Assembly (NCBI RefSeq): GCF_012932915.1
Contig: NZ_VCQU01000011.1
Location: 1 to 64,000, forward strand
Origin: Antrihabitans stalactiti
GTDB lineage: Bacteria; Actinomycetota; Actinomycetes; Mycobacteriales; Mycobacteriaceae
Reading direction: 5' to 3'
DNA length: 64,000 bases
Each line of letters opens with the position of its first letter. Positions within the stretch are counted from its first letter, which is position 1. Position numbers and translations under genes: made by a program. Shown here in pieces: positions 8,764 through 18,448 of the stretch. Below the pieces are notes generated by a model that ran no database searches, was not told the DNA's origin, and worked only from the letters and a program-made list of their open reading frames with translations.

Positions 8764-8793
8764 ACCCTCCAGTTACTGGAGGGTGTTTGCTCT
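8764..8793 (+). terminator. Rho-independent terminator
   Basis: Perfect 9-bp stem ACCCTCCAG / CTGGAGGGT with a TTA loop at 8764-8784, followed by GTTTGCTCT. It lies between the secreted-protein gene and the MerR regulator and insulates the two units. Confidence 0.8.
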
Positions 8794-8798
8794 AACGC

Positions 8799-9599
8799 AT
8801 GACGGCAGACGTAGGAATCGGCGAGTTCGCGCGACTCAGCCATCTAAGTGTGAAGACCCTTCGCTACTACCACGACATCGGGCTGCTGACTCCAGCCGCG
8901 ATCGATGATGTGTCCGGCTACCGGCGCTACGCGACGACTCAGGTCGACAGCGCTCAGCTGATCCGGCGCTTACGTGATCTCGATATGCCGCTGCCCGAGG
9001 TGCGCGAAGTATTGGGTGCCGCGGACATCGAGAAGCGCAACGCGATTCTTCGCGCACACCTCGACCGCATGGAGGCCGAGCTGGTCCGCACCCAGGAGGT
9101 CGTGGCGTCGCTACGGTCGCTGCTCGGTCCGGGGGTGGCGGCATTGTCGGTCGAGTACCGGACCTTCGATCATGTGCAGGTCCTCGCATTTCGCGACCAC
9201 GTCGCACGACCCGCAGTTGGACAATGGTGCGGCGAGGTCTTTCCCCGTTTGTACGAGGCAGCCGGACCGACCGTGGTCGGACCCGGCGGTGCCACGTACT
9301 CGATGGAGTTCTTCGAGGAGGACGCTGGAGAGGTCGTCGCGTATGTACCGGTCGCGGGCTTGCCGCGCGTGCCGCAGGACCTCGAACTGATCGAACTTCC
9401 GCGGGGCCGTTTCGCTGTCGCCGCGCACACAGGCCCTTTCGAAAGCATCGACCGGACCTACGGCGCGCTCGGCTCCTATGTCGCGGAACACGATGTCGCA
9501 GAACAAGATCCGATTCGCGAGATCTACCTGGTCGGGCCGAACCACACAGCCGACCCCGACAGTTTCCGAACCGAAGTTTGTTGGCCGATCCGGCCATGA
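8799..9599 (+). CDS. MerR-family regulator with GyrI-like effector domain
   Basis: A 266-residue protein. Residues 1-75 are a MerR winged helix (IGEFARLSHLSVKTLRYYHDIGLLTPAAIDDVSGYRRY), then a coiled dimerisation helix. Residues about 115-266 form a GyrI/SOUL-like ligand-binding domain (FAVAAHTGPFESIDRTYGALGSYVAEH). Such BmrR/TipA-like proteins respond to small hydrophobic or drug-like ligands. A VOC-family gene follows after 30 bp and may be co-transcribed, which suggests a resistance or sensing role. Confidence 0.9.
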   Translation: MTADVGIGEFARLSHLSVKTLRYYHDIGLLTPAAIDDVSGYRRYATTQVDSAQLIRRLRDLDMPLPEVREVLGAADIEKRNAILRAHLDRMEAELVRTQEVVASLRSLLGPGVAALSVEYRTFDHVQVLAFRDHVARPAVGQWCGEVFPRLYEAAGPTVVGPGGATYSMEFFEEDAGEVVAYVPVAGLPRVPQDLELIELPRGRFAVAAHTGPFESIDRTYGALGSYVAEHDVAEQDPIREIYLVGPNHTADPDSFRTEVCWPIRP

Positions 9600-9629
9600 C
9601 CACACCCCCTCGATAAGGAGAGCACAGCC

Positions 9630-9983
9630 ATGCCACTATCACTTGAACACATCACGTTCGACTGCCACGACGCCGCCGCCCTCGCAGCCTTCTGGGCATC
9701 GCTGCTCGACCGACCGGTCGACCCCGAGGCAAACCCGTTCTTCGCCACCGTCGGCCGATCCGCCGGAGCATCACCAGTCCTGATGTTCATCCAGGTCCCG
9801 GACAAGACGCCCGGCAAGAACACGATCCACATCGATTTCGTCGCGAAGGACTGGACCGAACAGATCGACCGCGCCGTCAGCCTCGGGGCGAAACACGTCG
9901 CCGACTACGACGAATATGGCACCAAGTGGGCGACCCTCGCAGACCCCGAGGGCAACCTGTTCGATATCGGCTGCGGGATGTAG
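9630..9983 (+). CDS. VOC-family (glyoxalase-like) protein
   Basis: A 117-residue single-domain vicinal-oxygen-chelate protein with LEHITFDCHDAAALAAFWASLL at the start and WATLADPEGNLFDIG at the end. The metal positions of true glyoxalases are only partly kept (H7 and the final acidic region), so it may bind or detoxify a ligand rather than catalyse. AAGGAG precedes the ATG. It is probably an operon with the MerR regulator. Confidence 0.88.
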   Translation: MPLSLEHITFDCHDAAALAAFWASLLDRPVDPEANPFFATVGRSAGASPVLMFIQVPDKTPGKNTIHIDFVAKDWTEQIDRAVSLGAKHVADYDEYGTKWATLADPEGNLFDIGCGM

Positions 9984-9994
9984 GTCCACCGCTT

Positions 9995-10034
9995 GTGAGT
10001 CTTTTAGGAGTCTCTGGACTCCAAAAAGACTCAC
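9995..10034. repeat. 40-bp palindromic intergenic repeat
   Basis: Second full copy of the dispersed palindrome. It fills the gap between two convergent genes (VOC ending 9983 and SRPBCC ending 10040), the position expected of a bidirectional terminator. Confidence 0.9.
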
Positions 10035-10039
10035 GAGGG

Positions 10040-10474
10040 CTAGCCGAGTTCTTTGACCAAGTTCGCGAGCACCTGCGCCTGGATCTTCTCCAGACCGCGG
10101 GGCGCGAACGTCCGCTCGAAGAAGCCGCCGATGCCGCCTGCGCCGACCCATTCGGTCTTCGTGGTGACCTCGGAGCCTGTGCCGCTCGGCACAACGGTCC
10201 AACGGGTGACCATCGACGAGTTGCCGTCGCGTTCGGTGATGGTGTTGCCGGAAACCGAGACGGTCGCCTTGACGTTGCGCGACCGCTTCGACGTCGCCTG
10301 CAGGGTCCACTCGGCGACTGTCCCGTCGCCCTGCCCACCGGAGACTACGCGGTAGTCGCGGTACTGCTCGGGGAGGATTCGTGGCCGAACCGTCTCGTAG
10401 TCCGACAATGCTGTGACTACCGCCTCCGGCGCCGCGCTGACCGCAATCGAACTGCTCGCGCTGACCTGACCCAC
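10040..10474 (-). CDS. SRPBCC-family protein (polyketide cyclase/START-like)
   Basis: A 144-residue START/Bet v 1-like ligand-binding protein. The N-terminal strand is ASSSIAVSAAPEAVVTALSDYETVRPRILPE, and the C-terminal helix is GLEKIQAQVLANLVKEL. I chose GTG at 10474 because AGGAG lies 8 bases upstream. It is divergent from the FAD oxidoreductase gene, and position matches M. tuberculosis Rv3718c. The ligand is unknown but is probably lipid-like given its neighbours. Confidence 0.87.
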   Translation of the reverse strand: MGQVSASSSIAVSAAPEAVVTALSDYETVRPRILPEQYRDYRVVSGGQGDGTVAEWTLQATSKRSRNVKATVSVSGNTITERDGNSSMVTRWTVVPSGTGSEVTTKTEWVGAGGIGGFFERTFAPRGLEKIQAQVLANLVKELG

Positions 10475-10617
10475 GTGAAAGCTCCTCTCGATACCGTTTG
10501 CACACATATCCTGCCTTGCGCAACGAATTGACGCCGATCGGGTGTCAGATCGACGCGCTGGATACATCTACGTGAAGTTCGACCGCAATCGAGCACCCAT
10601 CGGTAGCAGCGCGAACG

Positions 10618-12051
10618 ATGTCGCGATACCGTCGAAGGGTGGTGGTTTCTTTGAACGAAGATTCCTCGACGACCGGCATGGTGGGGTTTGCCGCTCACCG
10701 CTCGGCCGTCGACCGACTGCTGGCCAGTTATCACGCCATTCCCGCCGATGCGACAGTACGACTGGCAAAGAAGACATCCAATCTCTTTCGCGCACGCGCA
10801 AAGTCGACCGCACCGGGCCTCGACGTCTCCGGACTGGGCGGGGTCATCGCAATCGACGCCGAGGCGCAGACCGCCGACGTCGGCGGCGTATGTACCTACG
10901 AACGACTGGTCGAGGCCACGCTCCCGTATGGCTTGGTGCCCTACGTCGTTCCACAGTTGAAAACGATCACCCTCGGTGGTGCGGTGACCGGCCTGGGAAT
11001 CGAGTCGACCTCGTTTCGCAACGGACTGCCGCACGAATCGCTCTTGGAGATCGACGTGCTCACCGGCAGCGGTGAGGTCATCACCGCGTCACCGACCGAG
11101 AACGCAGATCTGTTCTACGGATTCCCCAACTCGTATGGCACGCTTGGCTATTCGACACGGCTCAAGATCTCGCTCGAGCGTGTGCCGCCGTTCGTCGCGC
11201 TCCGCCATCTGCGCTTCGGAGACTTGCGCGAACTCGAAACCACGATGGATCGGATCATCAACGAGCGCAGTTGGGAAGGTGTGCGCGTCGACTACCTCGA
11301 CGGTGTCGTATTTGCAGCCGACGAAAGCTACCTGACGCTGGGCACACAAACCGACGAGCCCGGTCCGGTCAGTGATTACACCGGAATGGACATCTACTAC
11401 CGCTCGATTCAGCAGCGAACGACTGACCGGCTCACCATTGACGACTACCTGTGGCGGTGGGATACGGACTGGTTCTGGTGCTCGCGAGCTTTCGGCACGC
11501 AGAACCCGCGGATCAGGCGCCTGTGGCCGAAGCGCTACCGGCGCAGCAGCTTCTACTGGAAACTCATTGCACTCGATCATCGCTACGACATCGCGGACCG
11601 ACTCGAAAAACGGAAAGGCAATCCGCCGCGTGAGCGAGTCGTCCAGGACATCGAGGTACCGATCGAACACACCGCCGACTTCATGGAGTGGTTCCTCCGC
11701 GAAGTCCCTATCGAGCCGGTGTGGTTGTGCCCGTTGCGGTTACGCGAGTCCTCTCGAGGCGATCGGCCATGGCCGCTGTATCCCATCGAGCCGAACCGCA
11801 CCTACGTCAACATCGGCTTCTGGTCGTCCGTTCCGACTCGGTCCGGCGAGGAAGAAGGTGCAACAAATCGGTTGATCGAAAAGCAGGTGTCGGCGTTGGA
11901 TGGCCATAAATCCCTGTACTCCGACGCGTATTACGATCCGGCGGAATTCGCCAGCCTGTACGGGGGCGAGCGCTACACGGAGCTCAAGAAACGCTACGAC
12001 CCCAAGTCCCGGTTGTTGGATCTGTATTCGAAGGCGGTGCAACGCAAGTGA
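10618..12051 (+). CDS. FAD-binding oxidoreductase (Rv3719-like)
   Basis: A 477-residue protein with a PCMH-type FAD-binding domain (about residues 30-210). Key segments are VSGLGGVIAIDAEAQTADVG, PQLKTITLGGAVTGLGIES and NSYGTLGYSTRLKISLE. The C-terminal part resembles the Dwarf1/DIMINUTO branch. It overlaps the following Cfa-type methyltransferase (GTGA), so the two probably work together. A flavoprotein paired with a Cfa-type methyltransferase is also how 10-methyl fatty acids are made (methylate a double bond, then reduce), so lipid methyl-branching is a reasonable hypothesis. The start may be later than 10618. Confidence 0.85.
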   Translation: MSRYRRRVVVSLNEDSSTTGMVGFAAHRSAVDRLLASYHAIPADATVRLAKKTSNLFRARAKSTAPGLDVSGLGGVIAIDAEAQTADVGGVCTYERLVEATLPYGLVPYVVPQLKTITLGGAVTGLGIESTSFRNGLPHESLLEIDVLTGSGEVITASPTENADLFYGFPNSYGTLGYSTRLKISLERVPPFVALRHLRFGDLRELETTMDRIINERSWEGVRVDYLDGVVFAADESYLTLGTQTDEPGPVSDYTGMDIYYRSIQQRTTDRLTIDDYLWRWDTDWFWCSRAFGTQNPRIRRLWPKRYRRSSFYWKLIALDHRYDIADRLEKRKGNPPRERVVQDIEVPIEHTADFMEWFLREVPIEPVWLCPLRLRESSRGDRPWPLYPIEPNRTYVNIGFWSSVPTRSGEEEGATNRLIEKQVSALDGHKSLYSDAYYDPAEFASLYGGERYTELKKRYDPKSRLLDLYSKAVQRK

Positions 12052-13364
12052 CGACGTTCAAAGATTTCATCGATACCCGCGCAGACAGCGCTCCCAAACT
12101 GACGATCGCAGAGATTTTCGAGATTCTCGCTGACGGCGACGTCCCATTTCGTTTCACCGCGTACGACGGCAGCGAGGCCGGGCGCGCCGATGCTCCCCTC
12201 GGCCTGCACCTGAAGACGCCGCGTGGCACCACCTACCTCGCGACCGCGCCAGGCGATCTCGGCATGGCACGCGCCTACGTATCGGGCGATCTCGAGCCCA
12301 TCGGCGTCCACCCCGGCGACCCCTACGAGGTGTTGAAGGTGATGGAAGATCACCTTCAGTTTCGGCGGCCGTCGGCGATGACGCTGGCGAACATCACCCG
12401 GTCGCTCGGCTGGGATATCCTGCGCCCCATCGCCCCACCGCCGCAGGAGACACTCCCCCGCTGGCGCCGTATCGCGGAAGGACTGCGGCACTCCAAAGGT
12501 CGTGACGCTGAGGTTATTTCGCATCATTACGACGTGTCGAACGTCTTCTACGAACACGTCCTCGGTCCGTCGATGACGTACACGTGTGCCACCTACGAAG
12601 CGCCCGATTGGACGCTGGAGGAAGCCCAGGAGAACAAGTACCGGCTGGTGTTCGACAAGCTGCGCCTCAAGGAAGGCGATCGGCTGCTCGACATCGGCTG
12701 CGGCTGGGGCTCGATGGTCCGGTATGCCGCACGTCGCGGCGTCCACGTAATCGGCGCGACGTTGTCGCAGCAGCAAGCCGAGTGGGCGCAGAAGGCTATC
12801 GCAGAGGAAGGGTTGAGTGACCTCGCGGAAGTCCGGCATTCCGACTACCGCGACATCGCCGAAACCGGCTTCGACGCGGTCTCGTCCATCGGGCTCACCG
12901 AACACATCGGCGTGCAGAACTACCCGTCGTACTTCAAGTTCGTGCAAAGCAAACTGCGCGACGGCGGCCTGCTGCTCAATCACTGCATTACTCGCAAAGA
13001 CAACGTGCGCTCGTCCAAGGCCGGCGACTTCATCGACCGATACGTCTTCCCCGATGGCGAACTTATCGGGTCCGGGCGCATCATCACCGAAATGCAGAAC
13101 ATCGGCCTGGAGGTCCGGCACGAGGAGAACCTCCGCGAGCACTACGCCCTCACCTTGAAGGAGTGGTGCCAGAACTTGGTCGACAACTGGGACGCGTGCG
13201 TCGCGGAGGTCGGCGAAGGAACTGCGCGCGTCTGGGGCCTGTACATGGCTGGTTCACGCCTCGGTTTCGAGCGCAATGTGGTCCAGCTGCATCAGGTCCT
13301 TGCGGTCAAGCTCGGACCGAAGGGCGAGGCGGACCTGCCCCTTCGTCCGTGGTGGGTGGCCTGA
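12048..13364 (+). CDS. Cyclopropane-fatty-acid synthase family methyltransferase (Rv3720-like)
   Basis: A 438-residue SAM-dependent lipid methyltransferase. The Cfa signature begins at VISHHYDVSNVFYEHVLGPSM, followed by motif I LLDIGCGWGSMVRYAA, then GVQNYPSYFKF. The N-terminal 130 residues are the substrate-binding extension of long Cfa proteins. GTG at 12048 overlaps the FAD oxidoreductase stop. It probably modifies unsaturated acyl chains, by cyclopropanation or methyl addition with the flavoprotein. The 3' end overlaps the convergent AbiEi-like gene by 59 bp. Confidence 0.92.
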   Translation: MTTFKDFIDTRADSAPKLTIAEIFEILADGDVPFRFTAYDGSEAGRADAPLGLHLKTPRGTTYLATAPGDLGMARAYVSGDLEPIGVHPGDPYEVLKVMEDHLQFRRPSAMTLANITRSLGWDILRPIAPPPQETLPRWRRIAEGLRHSKGRDAEVISHHYDVSNVFYEHVLGPSMTYTCATYEAPDWTLEEAQENKYRLVFDKLRLKEGDRLLDIGCGWGSMVRYAARRGVHVIGATLSQQQAEWAQKAIAEEGLSDLAEVRHSDYRDIAETGFDAVSSIGLTEHIGVQNYPSYFKFVQSKLRDGGLLLNHCITRKDNVRSSKAGDFIDRYVFPDGELIGSGRIITEMQNIGLEVRHEENLREHYALTLKEWCQNLVDNWDACVAEVGEGTARVWGLYMAGSRLGFERNVVQLHQVLAVKLGPKGEADLPLRPWWVA

Positions 13365-14394
13365 CAGACTCACAACCAGCGCAGAGGTTCAGCCGTTCCC
13401 TGCGCCAACCCTCCCGCACCAGAACAGTTTCCACCTCCCGCGCGACACCGCACGGGTCGTCGCCGACTTCCTCGAAGCCATAGACGAGCCGCGGACGGTC
13501 CGCCAGTTCAGCGGCATTGTCGCGCCGCCGATCGCGGAACGCTACCTCACGCATCGAGTGGGTCGCGCGACCGTCAAGGCGCACGATGAGGGGCACGCCG
13601 GTGTCCGAGTAGTCGACATCCTCGAAAAGGGTGCGCCCGTCGACCTTCACCGGTCCCTGCCGGCGGGCGGTTGGTAAACCGTGTGCTTGTTCGACGTCGA
13701 TCGCGTAGTGGTACTCGAGCACCGACTGCACACCGTCGGCGAGTACTGCCACCGCGTCGTCGAGCGCCTTGCGGTAGCGCCGCGGCTCGCGCACGTCGAG
13801 GCACTGCCTGATATCGATCAGCCGGATGCCGGCATTCGTCACCGACGACACCAGCGAGAGTCGTGCAGCGCGAGCCGACGACGCGCCGACAGCGAGATCG
13901 ATTGCTGTGACCGCCTTGCTCGTTCGCGGGAACAACCCATCGACCGCAAGGTGGGCGTGCGCTCGAGATCGGTGCACGACAACACCCGGATGCCGGACCG
14001 CACCGACCAACGGCACCGGTTTGTCGCCACCGGCTGGCGGGCGAATCCGAGTCGGCGCTTGGGATTTGGCTGACTCGCCGTAGGGAACCGTGATGTGAAC
14101 CGGCTGGCTTTCGTCGAGTCGAACCATCCGCCATTCCTCACCGGCGGTCCAGTGGCTGAGTAGCGCGGAGCCGCCACCGTAGAGCAGCGCGGCCATGAGG
14201 ATCATCGGGCGGGTGAGCGGTCCGGAGGTGAGCGAATAGACGCCTCGAAGGACGACCGTCCATTGACCGGCGTCGACGAAGTGGCGCACTCGTGATCGCG
14301 GGTAGCCGTAGCCCTCGAGCTGCGATTGCGTGGCAAGTCCGTATTGGGCGTCGAGCAGGACCTGAAGGTCGTCTGTGCGCGCGGGTGAGGTCAT
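13306..14394 (-). CDS. AbiEi-like antitoxin-family protein
   Basis: A 362-residue protein of the type IV toxin-antitoxin AbiEi-like family common in actinobacteria. The N-terminal winged-helix domain (LDAQYGLATQSQLEGYGYPRSRVRHFVDAGQW) is followed by VVLRGVYSLTSGP and a C-terminal domain with IVRLDGRATHSMREVAFRDRRRDNAAEL, similar to DUF559/Vsr-like folds. No AbiEii nucleotidyltransferase toxin lies beside it, so it is an orphan or has another role. The start is ATG at 14394, or ATG at 14409, which lies inside a perfect palindrome. Confidence 0.75.
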   Translation of the reverse strand: MTSPARTDDLQVLLDAQYGLATQSQLEGYGYPRSRVRHFVDAGQWTVVLRGVYSLTSGPLTRPMILMAALLYGGGSALLSHWTAGEEWRMVRLDESQPVHITVPYGESAKSQAPTRIRPPAGGDKPVPLVGAVRHPGVVVHRSRAHAHLAVDGLFPRTSKAVTAIDLAVGASSARAARLSLVSSVTNAGIRLIDIRQCLDVREPRRYRKALDDAVAVLADGVQSVLEYHYAIDVEQAHGLPTARRQGPVKVDGRTLFEDVDYSDTGVPLIVRLDGRATHSMREVAFRDRRRDNAAELADRPRLVYGFEEVGDDPCGVAREVETVLVREGWRRERLNLCAGCESVRPPTTDEGAGPPRPSVRA

Positions 14395-14397
14395 AAC

Positions 14398-14433
14398 ACA
14401 AATGGTCACCCACGGGCGTGGGTGACCATTTGT
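14398..14433. promoter_or_regulatory. Perfect 36-bp palindrome over the AbiEi-like start
   Basis: Arms ACAAATGGTCACCCACG and its exact complement flank a GG centre. The palindrome lies 3 bp upstream of the 14394 start and contains the alternative ATG at 14409. AbiEi proteins are known to bind inverted repeats in their own promoter, so this is a good autoregulatory operator. As RNA it would also fold tightly over the translation start. Confidence 0.7.
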
Positions 14434-14458
14434 CGCGACCTGGGCTTTTAGCTCGCCC

Positions 14459-14485
14459 TGTGGATAACTATCGCATTGTGGATAA
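14459..14485. other. Two perfect DnaA-box sequences
   Basis: TGTGGATAA, the complement of the consensus DnaA box TTATCCACA, occurs at 14459-14467 and 14477-14485 as a direct repeat 18 bp apart. Two exact 9-mers so close together are unlikely by chance in GC-rich DNA. This is not an origin (no AT-rich unwinding region or dnaA/dnaN genes), but it could titrate DnaA or be a DnaA-controlled promoter. Confidence 0.5.
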
Positions 14486-14493
14486 ACCAGGTC

Positions 14494-14533
14494 GTGAGTC
14501 TTTTCGGAGTCCAGGGACTCCGAAAAGACTCAC
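14494..14533. repeat. 40-bp palindromic intergenic repeat
   Basis: Full copy of the dispersed palindrome, 6 bp after the fadB stop on the minus strand. Arms are GTGAGTCTTTTCGGAGTCC and its exact complement. Confidence 0.9.
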
Positions 14534-14538
14534 GAGGG

Positions 14539-16698
14539 TCAGCGGAGGCTGTCGGGCGCCTTGAAACGATCGCCGTACTTCGCCGCAAGCTCGTCGGCGC
14601 GAGCAACGAAGGCCGCCTGGCCACCGTTGGGGTACCCGACGATGAACTGGTGAACGCCACCGGTCCAGGCCGGGTAGCCGATGCCGAAGATCGAGCCGAT
14701 GTTCGCGTCGGCGGTGGTGGTCAGAACACCCTCGTCGAAGCACTTCTGCGTCTCGATCGCTTCGGCGAACAGCATCCGGTCGATCAGATCCTGGAACGGC
14801 ACCGAGAGCTCGGTCGAGGTCTTGAAGTGCTCACGCAGACCGGGCCAGATGCCGGTGCGCTTGCCGTCCTCGTCGTACTCGTAGAAGCCGGCCTTTTCGA
14901 GACGGCCCGGACGACCTTCGGACACCATGTAATCGATGACGTCCTGGGCCGCGTGCCGCTCGCGACCCATGGTGGTGTCGCCCTTTTCGGCGGCTTCCTG
15001 GGTCTCCTTGGCGATCTTCTGCATGAGCTTCATGTTCAGCTCGTCGGCAAGCTGCAGCGGCGCGGCCGGGTAACCGGCCTGCATGCCCGCCTGCTCGATC
15101 GTCTGCGGGTCGACGCCTTCGGTCAGGAACGCGATGGCCTCGTTGATGAAGGTGCCGATGACGCGGCTGGTGAAGAAGCCACGGCTGTCGTTGACGACGA
15201 TCGGCGTCTTGCGGATGGCGAGCGTGTAGTCGAACACGCGGGCCAGCGCCTCGTCCGAGGTCTTCTCACCACGGATGATCTCGACCAGTGGCATCTTGTC
15301 GACCGGCGAGAAGAAGTGGATACCGATGAAGTCTTCCTGACGCTTCACACCGTTCGCGAGACCGGTGATCGGCAAGGTCGAGGTGTTCGAGCCGAGCAGC
15401 GCGTCGGCGTCGACGATGTCCTCGATCTCCTGGAACACCTTGTGCTTGAGCTCGGTGTTCTCGAAGACGGCCTCGATCACGAAGTCGACGCCCGCGAAAT
15501 CGGCAGCATCGGCAGACGGCGTGATCTTGTCGAGCAGAGCCTTCGACTTCTCCTCGGTGGTCTTGCCACGCGAAAGCGCCTTGGCCTCGATCTTCTCGGA
15601 GTAGTTCTTGCCGCGCTCGGCAGCTTCGATCGTGACGTCCTTGAGGACGACGTCGTAACCGGCCTTGGCCGAGACGTAGGCGATGCCCGCGCCCATCATG
15701 CCTGCGCCGAGAACACCGATCTTCTTGATCGGCTTCTTCTCGATGCCGTCGGGGCGTGAGCCACCGTTGTTGATCGACTGCAGGTCGAAGAAGAACGCCT
15801 GGATCATGTTCTTCGCGACCGGACCGGTCAGCAGCGAGATGAAGTAGCGCGACTCGATCAACGACGCGTTGTCGATGTCGACCTGCGAGCCCTCCACGGC
15901 GGCGGCCATGATGGCACGCGGTGCCGGCATGTTCGTGCCCTTGAGCTGCTTACGCAGGTTGGCCGGGAACGCAGGCAGGTTGGCTGCGAACGCAGGCGAG
16001 GACGGGGTGCCGCCGGGAATCCGGAAGCCCTTCTTGTCCCACGGCTGAACTCCGCCTTCGGGATTGGCCTTGATCCATGCCTTCGCAGCCGGGACCAGCT
16101 CCTCGACCGAGCCGACGAGCTCGTTCACGAGGCCGATTTCCTTGGCCTTGGTCGGGTTGTTGCGCTGGCCCTGCAGCAGCACGCCCATGAGGGCGCCCTG
16201 GATACCGAGCATCCGGACCGTACGGGTAACGCCGCCACCTGCGGGGAGCAGGCCGAGCGAGACCTCGGGCAGACCGATCTGCACACCCTTGACGTCGGCG
16301 ACGATGCGGTAGTGAGTCGCGAGTGCGATTTCCAGGCCACCGCCGAGGGCCGCACCGTTGATCGCTGCAACGACCGGCTTGCCGAGGGTTTCCAGGCGGC
16401 GCAGCGGGCCCTTGATTGCGTTCAGCTCGTCCATCAGGGCCTGGCCGTCTTCCGGCCCGACCTTCATCATGTTCTTCAGATCGCCGCCGGCGAAGAAGGT
16501 CTTCTTGCCCGAGGTGATGACGACACCGGTGATGTCGTCCTTCTCGGCTTCGAGGCGGTCGACGGTCTCGGCCATCGAGGTCTTGTAGGCCTCGTTCATG
16601 GTGTTGGCACCCTGTGCCGGATCGTCGATGGTGAGGACGACGATGCCGTCGGCATCCTTGTCCCAACCGATGATGTTCTTGGTTTCAGTCGTGGTCAC
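14539..16698 (-). CDS. fadB: FadB, enoyl-CoA hydratase/3-hydroxyacyl-CoA dehydrogenase
   Basis: The alpha subunit of the fatty-acid beta-oxidation trifunctional complex, catalysing the hydratase and NAD-dependent dehydrogenase steps. The crotonase domain contains KKTFFAGGDLKNMM and AAINGAALGGGLEIALATHYR (residues about 60-125). The NAD site is IGVLGAGMMGAGIAYVSAKAG near residue 330. The catalytic His lies in FIGIHFFSPVDKMPLVEII. Its 719 residues match M. tuberculosis FadB (Rv0860, 720). GTG at 16698 is preceded by AGGAG. It lies 32 bp downstream of fadA. Confidence 0.95.
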   Translation of the reverse strand: MTTTETKNIIGWDKDADGIVVLTIDDPAQGANTMNEAYKTSMAETVDRLEAEKDDITGVVITSGKKTFFAGGDLKNMMKVGPEDGQALMDELNAIKGPLRRLETLGKPVVAAINGAALGGGLEIALATHYRIVADVKGVQIGLPEVSLGLLPAGGGVTRTVRMLGIQGALMGVLLQGQRNNPTKAKEIGLVNELVGSVEELVPAAKAWIKANPEGGVQPWDKKGFRIPGGTPSSPAFAANLPAFPANLRKQLKGTNMPAPRAIMAAAVEGSQVDIDNASLIESRYFISLLTGPVAKNMIQAFFFDLQSINNGGSRPDGIEKKPIKKIGVLGAGMMGAGIAYVSAKAGYDVVLKDVTIEAAERGKNYSEKIEAKALSRGKTTEEKSKALLDKITPSADAADFAGVDFVIEAVFENTELKHKVFQEIEDIVDADALLGSNTSTLPITGLANGVKRQEDFIGIHFFSPVDKMPLVEIIRGEKTSDEALARVFDYTLAIRKTPIVVNDSRGFFTSRVIGTFINEAIAFLTEGVDPQTIEQAGMQAGYPAAPLQLADELNMKLMQKIAKETQEAAEKGDTTMGRERHAAQDVIDYMVSEGRPGRLEKAGFYEYDEDGKRTGIWPGLREHFKTSTELSVPFQDLIDRMLFAEAIETQKCFDEGVLTTTADANIGSIFGIGYPAWTGGVHQFIVGYPNGGQAAFVARADELAAKYGDRFKAPDSLR

Positions 16699-16730
16699 AG
16701 CTCTGTGTCTCCTGTTGGTCTTCGCCGGTA

Positions 16731-17941
<1,211 letters not shown>

Positions 17942-17945
<4 letters not shown>

Positions 17946-18124
17946 GATGACGATTTCCTTCCTATGTACACAGCTGCGTTCGCAGGTGTGCGTTCATGAA
18001 CCTGTTCGACCGCTCTGTCGAAGCAAGCCGTGTAAGAGGCTGGCAGGCGGTCCCGCATTTTGTCGTGCAAACCGCGCACTACCTCGAGAGTTTCCTGACG
18101 CTGTATAAACATCGCCACAGCCAA
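17942..18124 (-). CDS. Small hypothetical protein overlapping fadA start
   Basis: A 60-residue open frame whose stop overlaps the fadA GTG (GTGA). It reads [20 protein letters not shown] and continues with mixed charged and hydrophobic residues compatible with helices. The overlap could couple its translation to fadA. I see no family match, and the frame could be chance in GC-rich DNA. Confidence 0.3.
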
Positions 18125-18219
18125 AGGGTGCGCGTTAGCACTATCTACGATAGATGCAGCCGGGATTTAGGCGAAATCGGGGTGCCGAAAAACACAAAAT
18201 GATGCGAACCCCGGTTAAC

Positions 18220-18387
18220 TTACTGGATCCCACCCATGCACAGCGGGGACTCGGCACCATGCTGCGCGATGCATCCCGCCCAGCCACCGAGATCGCCGAA
18301 GAGCTGCGGAACGAAACCGATGAGCGTCTCGGGAAGTAGCAGTAGGACCGGGAGGATCAACCCGACCACGTCGATGCCGAAAATCAT
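18220..18387 (-). CDS. Small single-helix membrane protein
   Basis: A 55-residue protein beginning MIFGIDVVGLILPVLLLLP with AAGGAAAG about 7 bases before the ATG at 18387. It has one long hydrophobic helix (about residues 4-30) and two cysteines in the C-terminal tail. Small proteins of this type are common in Mycobacteriales and their role is unknown. The ribosome site supports a real gene. Confidence 0.55.
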   Translation of the reverse strand: MIFGIDVVGLILPVLLLLPETLIGFVPQLFGDLGGWAGCIAQHGAESPLCMGGIQ

Positions 18388-18448
18388 GTCGCTTTCCTTG
18401 CCTGTCGATTGGGAACAAGTATGGAGGCCGCTGGGCCGCCGCACTGGC

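Noticed and set aside
13306-14409. AbiEi/AbiEii toxin-antitoxin pair
   Set aside because: No nucleotidyltransferase toxin lies on either side; only the antitoxin-like protein is present.
14459-14485. DnaA boxes considered as a chromosomal origin
   Set aside because: Only two boxes, no AT-rich region, and no dnaA, dnaN or gyrB nearby.
14476-15759. 427-codon plus-strand open frame opposite fadB
   Set aside because: It mirrors the codon pattern of fadB, begins inside the 40-bp palindrome, and shows no family features.
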